Assembly (NCBI RefSeq): GCF_002575655.3
Contig: NC_053040.3
Location: forward strand, 155,807,148-155,871,147
Source of the DNA: Aegilops tauschii subsp. strangulata
Taxonomy: Eukaryota > Streptophyta > Magnoliopsida > Poales > Poaceae
DNA: 64,000 nt
Direction of reading: 5' to 3'
Shown one piece after another: positions 56,053 to 64,000 of this stretch. Each line of letters starts with the position of its first letter. Within the stretch, counting starts at the first letter, position 1. The notes under the pieces were generated by a model. It was not told the origin of the DNA. It searched no databases and saw only the letters and a program-made list of their open reading frames with translations. The position numbers were made by a program, and so were the translations under genes.

Positions 56053-57465
56053 TGATACGTCTCCGTCGTATCTACTTTTCCTAACGCTTTTCCTCTTGTT
56101 TTGGACTCTAATTTGCATGATTTGAATGAAACTAACCCGGATTGGCGCTGTTTTCAGCAGAACTACCATGGTGTTGTTTTTTTGCAGAAATGAAATTTCT
56201 CGGATTGGAACGAAACTTTGCGAGGATTTTTTATTCAATAAAGAGAATTTCTGGAGCCAAGAACCACCAGAGGGGGGCACCTGGGTGGGCACAAACCACC
56301 AGGGCACCCCCCCCCCCTCCAGGCACACCGAGGTGGGTTGTCCCCACCTGGTGGCCCCGCAGACCCTGAAACCGATGCTATAAAATCACATATTTCCAGG
56401 AAAAAATGGAAGAGGAAGAATTATCGTGTTTCACGAGACGGAGCCGCCGCCACCTCCTGTTCTCCATCGGGAGGCCAGATCTGGAGTCCGTTTGGGGCTC
56501 CGGAGAGGGGGATCTTTGATCTTCGTCATCACCAACCCTTCTCGATCGCCAATTCCATGATGCTCTCCACCAGGAGTGAGTAATTCCTTCGTAGGCTCAC
56601 TGGTCGGTGAGGAGTTCGATGAGATTCATCATGTAATCGAGTTAGTTTTGTTAGGGCTTGATCCCTAGTTTCCGTTATGTTCTGAGATTGATGTTGCTAT
56701 GACTTTGCCATGCTTAATGCTTGTCACTTTGGGCCCGGGTGCCATGATTTCAGATCTGAACCGTTTATGTTATCACCATTATATCTATGTTCTAGATCCG
56801 ATCTTGCATGTTATAGTCACCTACTACGTGTTATGATCCGGCAACCCCGGAGTGACAATAGTCGGGACACTTCCCGGTGATGACCGTAGTTTGAGGAGTT
56901 CATGTATTCATCGTGTGTTAATACTTTGTTCTGGTTCTCTATTAAAAGGAGGCCTTAATATCCCTTAGTTTCCAATAGGACCCCGCTGCCACGGGAGGGT
57001 AGGACAAAAGATGTCATGCAAGTTCATTCCATAAGCACGTATGACTATTTACGGAATACATGCCTACATTATATTTATGAACTGGAGCTAGTGTCGTATC
57101 GCCCTAGGTTGTAACTGTCACATGATGAATATTATCCAACAAATAGCTGATCCAATGCCTACAATTTTCCTACATATTGATCTTGCTAAGTTACTACTGC
57201 TACTGTTACTATTGTCACTGCTACAAAACTATTACTATCACTGTTAGCGTTATTGTTGCTGCTACCACTACTATCAAAGCTATCATATTACTGTGCTACT
57301 GATCACTTTTCTGCAAATAATTAATCTCTAGGTTTGATTGAATTGACAACTCAGTTGCTAATACTTGCAAATATTCTTTGGCTCCCCTTGTGTCGGATCT
57401 ATAAATTTGGGTTGAATACTCTACCCTCGAAAACTGTTGCGATCCCCTATACTTGTGGATTATCA
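56053..57465 (+). mobile_element. Solo Athila-like LTR, TSD ATTCC
   Basis: 1,413 bp, TGATACGTCTCCGTCG ... CTTGTGGATTATCA (TGATA/TATCA inverted ends), with ATTCC perfectly duplicated at 56048-56052 and 57466-57470. It contains imperfect ACT/GCT trinucleotide runs (57185-57300). There is no internal domain. Confidence 0.93.
56284..56385 (+). promoter_or_regulatory. GC-rich stem and TATA-like box in solo LTR
   Basis: Arms of 17 bp (56284-56300 and 56332-56348, two mismatches) are followed by TATAAAA (56379-56385), about 31 bp downstream. Confidence 0.5.
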
Positions 57466-57545
57466 ATTCCCTTCTAGTAGTAATAGGAATTCACTCGCGA
57501 CCTATTCAAAAACATAGACCGAAATGCTTTTCAAGGCATGGTAAG
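57466..57545 (+). other. Remnant of the target sequence between two insertions
   Basis: 80 bases continuing the sequence before 56053. No feature is seen. GTAAG (57541-57545) would be the target duplication of the next element. Confidence 0.5.
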
Positions 57546-58041
57546 TGTTGGGGATATAACTATTGGGTATGACCCGCCCAGGAGGAGCCAGGTCATACCA
57601 CTGGCGACTTATCAATGAAGATGGCGGGTCATAGCAAGCCTATTGACGGCCCGAGACCCATAGGCGACTTGAGGCCCAAGAGGATGAACCACCATATGTA
57701 TAACTTATATTGTAAGGCAAGCTTAGTTAGTCACCGAGCCGGACACGCTATGTATAAAACGGTCGGGACACTGTAAACCGCCGGGCGTCAACCTGTGTAT
57801 ACAAAGGGATGACCCAGTGGCGGGTTAACTCAAGGAACAAACAATCGAGAGCTAGGTCGAGCATATTCGCTCCCTGGTAATCGAAACCCTAGCAATAAAA
57901 CATAAAGCAGGAGTAGGCTTTTACCTCCTTAAGAGGGGCCGAACCTGGGTAAACTCTCTGTGTCCTTTGTCCCGTTTAACCCCGTTTAACTCCATGACTT
58001 AGTCGTTTCGCTAGGACATCTGTCGTGTCAAATCAACGATA
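57546..58041 (+). repeat. 5' LTR of the Tat-type element
   Basis: 496 bp starting TGTTGGGGATATAACTATTG and ending AATCAACGATA, where a related LTR has CCACGACA; the terminal CA has become TA. A TATAAAA-like box lies near 57754. Confidence 0.75.
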
Positions 58042-58043
58042 GA

Positions 58044-58062
58044 TGGCGCCCACCATGGGGCC
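58044..58062 (+). other. Primer binding site of the Tat-type element
   Basis: TGGCGCCCACCATGGGGCC, two bases after the LTR, the TGGCGCCCACC type common in Tat elements. Confidence 0.75.
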
Positions 58063-58337
58063 AGCGCACGGTGGTTTCGAGTTCTTGAAGGGCAGCTTCG
58101 CAGGGATCAAGGGATACACTGTGGGCCGGATGACCAAGAGTCGTCGCGACAAGTTCTAAATTGACGACGCTAGCTGGGGCCCTGAGGCCAGCTCAATTGA
58201 GTACGGGTACCGGGTTCCCCTTTGGCGGAATCCACGTCTTCATCGGCAAGATCAGCAAATCGGGCCCTGAGCCGGATACCTACACCGACATCGTCGAGAC
58301 GGCTCAGCGTGCATGACCCGCCAAGGTTCAAACCGCG

Positions 58338-60360
58338 GTGAAGCGTGCCTTTGTGGGTTTCATCCACGGGGCAGAATTTGAGGAAGGATCCATGGCTGGT
58401 GGCGAGACGGCATACTCTGATGGTGAGTCGTCAACCGGGGAGACCAATTCCATGTATCAGTTGCAAGATGGCCGGCTTAGGGGCTATTCCGATGGCGACA
58501 GTATTCCGGACCCCTATGAGCCACCCAACAGGCTGGCAATCTTCATGGCCGGTACCCAACCAGTGCTCGGCTCGATAACCACTGTGGCCATGACCTCCAG
58601 TCCAACGGCTGCGGCTAGCGGCCCTGCACGCCCGCCGGCTTAGATCCTGACCGAATTACTGGATGCCTTGGCGGCTTTGATGGGGGTGGAGGTGACCCCG
58701 GACACTCAAGAACGGCATAAGGCGGATGTTGCGAAGCTACGAGATGAGATAACTCAGGCCAAGGAAGATCTGGCGGCTGAGAATGCTAGGATGGCCGCGG
58801 TGCGAGCTACTTTGGACGCTCAGGCACAGCGGATTCATGCAGACTCTTTCCGGCTCATCTTGGATCAAAACGCTTCAAATGCTATCATGAGAAGGCGGAA
58901 CCAGAGTCATTTACCTCCGGTTTAGGATGCGAGAAACCTCTTCAACACGCCTGGAGCAGGGACCAGTTACCTGCCTGTAGTAAACGGGTGGTTCAGGAGC
59001 CCGTGACCGGACCGCCAGTTCAACCGCGTGCTATGGATCCGCCTCGTTTGGATATGACTCCGCCTCAGCATGTTCCGACACCGCCGGGTCATTATTCGAA
59101 CCCTCTGGATAACATGATCACTGCAACGACACGATTGGCGGCTCTCCCAGTTGAAGGCGAGTCTCCATCTGCGATAGAGACGCGGAGGGCCAGAGAACTT
59201 CTTCAAACGGCTGTGGCTCAACATGCGGCTTATTCGTATAGACATGAACGGATTCACTCAACCCCTCGACCAAGACAGAGTTATAGTAGGCACATTGACT
59301 CGCCAGCAGTTTCAAGCAATGAGCAGCACCATAACCAGCCTCGTAGGCATGACCCGATGCGCAATGGTGTCGATGCTCAGACTTTGGTGGATTAGGGCAG
59401 GGTGCGTCGGGAGGCTGAGCTGGCGGCTCAGCTAGCGGCTCAACAGCAATCTCCGATTTATCCGTCGACAGCTGTGGAGGCAGGAGTGACATCTAGAACC
59501 TTGGGTGTGCCATGTTTAGTGTCGGCTTTGCGCAACGAGCATTTGCCTAAGGATTTCAAGGGCCCCCGTAAGGTGCCTAATTACACGGCGGATCAGCCCC
59601 CTGAGGCGTGGATTGAGAGCTATGAGATGGCTATGGAGATGCTAGATGTTAGTGATGCTTCATGTGCTAAGTATTTCACCATGATGTTGGATGGGTCGGC
59701 TCGTACTTGGTTAAAAGGGCTTCCCACTAACTCCATTAGATCATGGGCAGAGTTGAAGACTCGTTTTATTCGAAATTTTAAAGACACGTGCAAGTAGCCT
59801 ATGTTGATCCTGGATTTGGATTATTGTGCCCAAGGTGAAGGCGAGTCAACAACCAATTGGGTGCGCCGGATCTCAGCCGTTATACATTCATCGGACAGTA
59901 TCAATGTCAGCTCAGCAGTCCTGATGTTGGAGAAGAATTGTCGTTTCCTCCCCCTTAAGCAGAAACTGGGGCGGCTTAAACGTCACTGCAATGACATGGG
60001 GGAGCTCATGGCGGCTCTTGTCAAATATGCCGACTCTGATAGTACCAAACACCCCGATTCTGATGAGGAGAAGGCAGGTAAAGGGGAAAAAGAGCGGCAA
60101 TACGAAGGGGCTGCAGCATAATACGGCAAGTCAAAGTGGCAATGGTAAGCACAAGGCTGATGGAAATTTGGATTTTGTGGCTAACATCAATGCGCAGAAT
60201 AATAATCAGCACCGCGAGGGAAAGCCGCCCCGGCTTGGAGGGCCAAAATTTAACATTGAGGCGATGATGAATCAGCCTTGTCCAAAGCATGGTACGTATG
60301 AGAAACCGCCAATCATTGGTGGAAGGATTGCTTCATCATGAGGGAATATAGGAATTCCAT
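58338..60360 (+). pseudogene. gag: Tat gag, several breaks
   Basis: An N-terminal frame (58338-58643) is followed by a Glu/Ala/Lys-rich coiled-coil-like frame (58668-58925), a Pro/Arg-rich piece (58988-59395) and the capsid core. The core reads NYTADQPPEAWIESYEMAME, ARTWLKGLPTNSIRSWAEL and TTNWVRRISAVIHSS. A TAG at 59798-59800 divides the core in frame. The tail is acidic (DSDEEK) and is followed, after frame changes, by CPKHGTYEKP and HWWKDC, a zinc-knuckle-like Cys/His set near 60275-60338. Gag would form the particle; this copy is dead. Confidence 0.8.
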
Positions 60361-60570
60361 TTTTTCCAGAACAACCATGGACCGAATGGCAGCTCAGGAT
60401 CCGGCTCTCACGGGCCTGGCTTTGGTAGTGGCGGCTCAAACTCTGGTTTTCAGGGCCAAGGCAATCAAGGTGGTTTTAATCAGTAGTCCGGTCAAGGGAA
60501 TCAACAGCAGCAATCTGGTTATCAGAGTAACCCGAAGCAGTTGAATAATGGATAGTATCATGTATTCACC

Positions 60571-61351
60571 ATGAGTTTATGTAAACGAGACCAGAAGCTT
60601 CATAAGAGGGCGGTGAACGCGGTTGAGCCGGCGATTCCTCATAACTTGCGATGGTCTGAACATCCTATTCTTTGGAGCCGTGAGGATCACCCGCCCCGGG
60701 TTGATGATCCGGGTCACTTGGCTTTAGTGGTCGTGCCTCAGGTTGGAGGTTACAAGTTTACTAAGGTGCTCATGGATGGAGGCAGCAGCATCAATATCCT
60801 TTACTACGAAACTTTTTGTCGTATGAGTTTGACTGACAAGGATCTTAAGCCATCGAACACTGTTTTTCATGGTGTAGTGCCTCGTAAGTCGGCATATCGG
60901 GCAAGATAGCTTTGGAAGTGGCTTTCGGTGATGATCATGATTCCAGAGTTGAGATGTTGACCTTTTTGAAGTGGTTAAGATTAAAAGCCCGTATCACGCT
61001 TTGTTTGGGCGGCCGGCTTATGCTAAGTTCATGGCAAGGCCTTGTTATGCTTATCTGCAGCTTAAGATGCCGGGTTATAAGGGTACCATCACAGTACATG
61101 GGAATCGAAAGATAGCCTTGGAGTGTGAAGAGGGTGATGCTGCTTATGCTGAGTCTGTTTGTGCAACAGAAGAGTTGAAATTTTATAAGGATAATGTTGA
61201 CCCGGCAGATATGAGAGCTTTGAAGAAGCCAACCACAGAGCATGACCCCCTGCTGAAATTTAAATTAGCAGATGACACTGAGCTAATTGACTTTGTTCCT
61301 GGCAATTCATCCAAGAAGTTCAGTATCAGTGCTAATCTGGATCCGAAATAG
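60571..61351 (+). pseudogene. Tat aspartic protease and linker
   Basis: The retropepsin-like site reads VLMDGGSSINILY (D-G-G-S-S), about 70 residues after the start at MSLCKRDQKLHKRAVNAVEP. A frame change near 60905 leads into FGRPAYAKFMARPCYAYLQL and MPGYKGTITVHGNRKIAL, the strand/flap end of the domain. The linker runs to NLDPK and a TAG at 61349-61351, where a one-base shift joins RT. It would process gag-pol. Confidence 0.8.
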
Positions 61352-62609
61352 GAAGGCGATCATCGAGTTCATCCGTGAGAACCGGGACATCTTTGCATGG
61401 AAGCCTTCTGACATGCCAGGTGTACCGAGGGAACTCGCTGAGCACACTCTCAATATTGATCCGAAGTTTAAACTGGTTAAGCAATTCCTTCGTCGCTTTA
61501 ATGAAGAGAGGCGTGAGGCCATTGGTGAAGAGGTGGCCCGGCTCTTGGCAGCTGGGTTTATTGTTGAAATTTTTCATCCTGAATGGTTGGCTAACCCGGT
61601 GCTGCTACTTAAGAAGAATGGCACTTGGCGCATGTGCGTGGATTATATAGACCTTAATAAAGCCTGCCCAGCTGATCCTTTTGCTCTCCCTCGTATTGAT
61701 CAGATTATTGATGCTACGGCGGGTTGTGAGCGTTTGAGCTTTTCGGATGCTTATTCTGGGTATCATCAAATCAAGATGACAGTTAAGGACCAGGAGAAGA
61801 AAACCTTCATCACTCCCTTTGGAGCCTTCTGCTATGTGTCTATGCCCTTTGGGCTCAAGAGTGCCCAAGCGACTTACCAGCGGTGTGTTCAAAATTACCT
61901 TCACGGCCAGATTGGACGCAATGTTCATGCTTATGTGGACGATATTGTTGTGAAATCTAGGAAGAAGGAAACCTTGATAGATGATTTGAAGGAGAACTTT
62001 GATAATCTCTGGGTCTACAAGATGACGCTTAACCCGGCCAAGTGTGTCTTTGGAGTGCCAGCGGGCAAGCTCTTGGGGTTTTTGGTTTCTGAAAGAGGCA
62101 TTGAGGCTAACCCGGAGAAAATCAAGGCTATTACCTCCTTAGCTAAACCGGCGTGTATCAATGATGGTCGGCATCTGGCGGGTTGAATTGTGGCTTTAAG
62201 CCGGTTCATAAGCCGGTTGGGAGAAAAGGCCATCCCTCTGTACCGGATGATGAAGAAAACAGATCACTCTGTCTGGAGTGAAGCTGCTGATTAGGCGTTT
62301 GAAGCCTTGAAGAAATAGTTAGCTGAACCGCCAATCCTTGCTGCTCCTATTGATAAGGAGCCCTTTTTGTTATATGTAGCTGCCAATAGCCGAGCTGTCA
62401 GCGTGGCAATTGTTGTGGAAAGGAAGGAATCAGGCAAGGAGTATTCGGTTCAGCGGCCGGTTTACTATATCAGTGAGGCGCTCATGAATCCAAGCAGAGG
62501 TATCCGCATTGGCAGAAGCTGGTATATGGGGTGTTCATGGCTAGTCGAAAGCTCAAGTAATATTTCCTTGGTCATACCATCACTGTGGTTAGTTCTGCTC
62601 CTTTAGGGG
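61340..62609 (+). pseudogene. pol: Tat reverse transcriptase and first RNase H
   Basis: RT has WRMCVDYIDLNKACPADPF, FSDAYSGYHQIKM, MPFGLKSAQATYQRCVQNYL and an intact YVDD (AYVDDIVVKS). The frame runs from RKAIIEFIRENRDIFAW through RHLAG, where a TGA (62184-62186) interrupts. It continues in the same frame with TAGs at 62292-62294 and 62316-62318, into the first RNase H (FLLYVAANSRAVSVAIVVER, RPVYYISEAL). A frameshift near 62525 ends it. The first 20 codons of the open frame at 61287 are out of frame with the protein. Confidence 0.87.
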
Positions 62610-63327
62610 ATATTATTCAAAACAGAGAGGCCACAGGTCGGGTAGCCAAGTGGGCCATTGAGCTTGGACCCCATGGTTTGAAATATATGCCTCGCACAGC
62701 CATCAAGTCTCAAGCACTTGTGGATTTAATCAATGATTGGACAGAGTTGCAGATGCCTGAGGAAAAGCCGGATAGCACATATTGGACTATTCACTTTGAT
62801 TGATCCAGGCAGTTGGAAGGCTCGGGGGCTGGAGTTATTTTGACTTCCCCACGAGGTGATAAATTTTGTTATGTTTTAAGGTTGATGTTCCCTTGTACTA
62901 ACAATGCAGCTGAGTATGAAGCCTTGCTCCATGGTCTTCGGATGGCTAAAGAGATGAATTTAAGCCGGGTGAGGTGTTTTGGTGACTCATATTTGGTGGT
63001 TCGGCAAGTTTCAGGCACGTGGGATTCTAAGAACCCACTCATGGCGGCTTACCGCCGCGAGGTTGATGCTATTGCTGGTCATTTCAAAGGTTATCAAGTG
63101 GAACATGTTGATCGCAGGAAAAATGAGGCGGCTGATGCTTTGAGCCGATTAGGGTCCCAGCGTAAGCCGGTGCCACCTAATGTTTTCCTTGATATTCTGC
63201 ATAACCCTTTAGTCAAATTTCCTACGGAGGAAGATCTTGCTATTCCTGACCTGGAGGCACAATTGGTGGCGGCTCTCCATGTTATTCCTGATCGGACAGT
63301 TCCATATTTGGCTTATATGACCCGGGG
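62585..63327 (+). pseudogene. pol: Tat archaeal-type second RNase H
   Basis: A linker (GRVAKWAIELGPHGLKYMPR, then IKSQALVDLINDWTE) leads to WTIHFD, where a TGA (62801-62803) replaces a codon, then GSGAGVILTSPRGDKF, CTNNAAEYEALLHGLRMAKE and FGDSYLVVRQVSGTW. The D, E and D positions of the RNase H fold are recognisable. The final block HVDRRKNEAADALSRLGS is the usual C-terminal motif. The frame runs on to YMTRG, where the LTR at 63328 cuts in. The extra RNase H is a hallmark of the Tat clade. Confidence 0.87.
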
Positions 63328-63379
63328 TGTCGGGGATATACCCCGCGGTATGACCCGGCCGGAGTCATAACCCGGCTGG

Positions 63380-63690
63380 GACTTGGTAAACCGGCGGATG
63401 GTAAACCGGCAAACAGTTAAGACAGATGGCTAAGACGGACGGTAAACCCGTAGGTGTTAAGGTAGGTGGTAAACCGGCAGGTGTTAAGTCAGATGATAAC
63501 CCGGCAGTTGTTAACACAATCATAAACCGGCAAACCATCATAAACCGGCAGACCATCATAAACCGGCAGACAGTGATAACTGGTTGACAGTCATAACCCG
63601 GCGGACAATCATAAACCGGCAGACAGCGATAACTGGTTGACAGTCATAACCCGACAGACAATGATAACTGGTTGACTGTCATAACTCAGA
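63380..63690 (+). repeat. Minisatellite-like array within the LTR
   Basis: About 15 copies of short TAAACCGGC/TAACCCGGC-type units, later organised in a unit of about 53 bp (GATAACTGGTTGACAGTCAT) repeated about three times. The related LTR at 6243 lacks the array. Confidence 0.8.
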
Positions 63691-63823
63691 AGATAGAGTC
63701 GCCTGGAGTTATGAAGCCCGAGACATTATGAAGCCCAAGACGTTAAGAAGCCCATGAAGAGAAGTCAGAATAGTTTAAGTCTTAATCCGAGTTGGACTCT
63801 ACATGTAACCCGCCCCTTCAACA

Positions 63824-63830
63824 TATATAA
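63824..63830 (+). promoter_or_regulatory. TATA-like box of the LTR
   Basis: TATATAA followed by GGAGGGGCAGGGCAC, as at 6559-6565. Confidence 0.55.
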
Positions 63831-64000
63831 GGAGGGGCAGGGCACAACAAGAGGGGGAGAAGAAACAATCTTTAGGGCTAGACATAACTGGGAGAGCCGG
63901 TTTACGGCGACTCCCTCGTGATGATAATGAGACCTAGCCACAAACAGCATGTAGGGTTGTTACCGGATGATATTTCCCGGGGCCCGAAGCTGTCTAAACC

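Larger units (their letters stand above)
57546..63327 (+). mobile_element. Tat-type Ty3/gypsy element, 3' part outside or interrupted
   Basis: A 5' LTR, PBS, gag, protease, RT, RNase H and a second, archaeal-type RNase H follow in order, which is diagnostic of the Tat clade. It is cut at 63327 by another LTR before integrase. Many stops and frameshifts are present. The second TSD copy and the 3' LTR lie outside the window. Confidence 0.85.
63328..64000 (+). mobile_element. LTR of another gypsy element, continues beyond window
   Basis: Starts TGTCGGGGATATACCCCGCG, like the solo LTR at 6243, and shares its CCTAGCCACAAACAGCATGTAG block near the right edge. It sits in the Tat pol gene just before integrase. 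The end, and whether this is a solo LTR or a full element, cannot be seen. CGGGG at 63323-63327 would be the target duplication. Confidence 0.85.

Noticed and set aside
58967..59492. Minus-strand ORFs of 96 and 124 codons
   Set aside because: Reverse shadows of the Tat gag gene.
63380..63690. Regular short repeats as a possible CRISPR array
   Set aside because: Units are irregular, spacers are not unique, the context is a plant LTR, and no cas genes exist.

Overview
The window is repeat-rich DNA from a large grass genome, almost certainly Triticeae (wheat, Aegilops, barley or rye). The basis is a near-complete BARE-1/Angela/WIS-type Ty1/copia element, several Athila-type Ty3/gypsy elements, a Tat-type gypsy element with a second RNase H, and long Tekay/Del-style LTRs. 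I found no host gene, rRNA, tRNA gene or CRISPR array. Nearly every base belongs to a nested transposable element, and all the coding sequence is retrotransposon gag/pol carrying stops and frameshifts. Element boundaries below rest on TG..CA ends, target-site duplications (TSDs), PBS/PPT positions and by-eye alignment of copies within the window. Family names finer than clade are tentative.

Left block (1-28917). An Athila element on + (602-20143) is the oldest layer. Its 5' LTR is interrupted at 601 by a Tekay-like LTR. Its integrase is split by a solo LTR (6243-6850, TSD CAAAC). Its 3' ORF is split by a minus-strand solo LTR (8024-18423), which itself holds a full Angela-type copia element (9100-17827, TSD CAAAC). 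Its 3' LTR is cut at 20143 by a pol-less Tekay-like element (20144-28917). That element has a 4.3-kb LTR carrying another solo LTR (22671-23150, TSD ACCAC).

Central block (28918-44358). This is a minus-strand Athila-like, Sabrina-like element with PPT, PBS and two LTRs, but no pol and no matching TSD. Inside it are a Tourist-like MITE (31465-31730, TSD TTA) and an 8.07-kb non-coding LTR element (32981-41054, TSD CTCTT). The latter contains a solo LTR (35368-36901, TSD GTTAG).

Right block (44359-64000). In order: the 3' half of an Angela/WIS-type copia with a solo LTR in its RT (44975-47446, TSD GAAAG); the 5' half of a minus-strand Athila; the 3' half of a Sirevirus-like copia with a downstream solo LTR (56053-57465, TSD ATTCC); and a Tat-type gypsy (57546-63327) cut by another LTR (63328 to the window end).

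Three observations stand out. (1) The central element has different sequence at each flank. One deletion by recombination between two same-family elements would explain all the half-elements on both sides. (2) The Tekay-like LTR contains what looks like a spliced reading frame: two exons with phase-compatible junctions, a GC-AG intron and an acidic C-terminus. A second LTR of the same type has a similar arrangement. (3) Most of the LTRs have a long inverted repeat about 20-100 bp upstream of the TATA-like box, with different sequences forming the same kind of stem.
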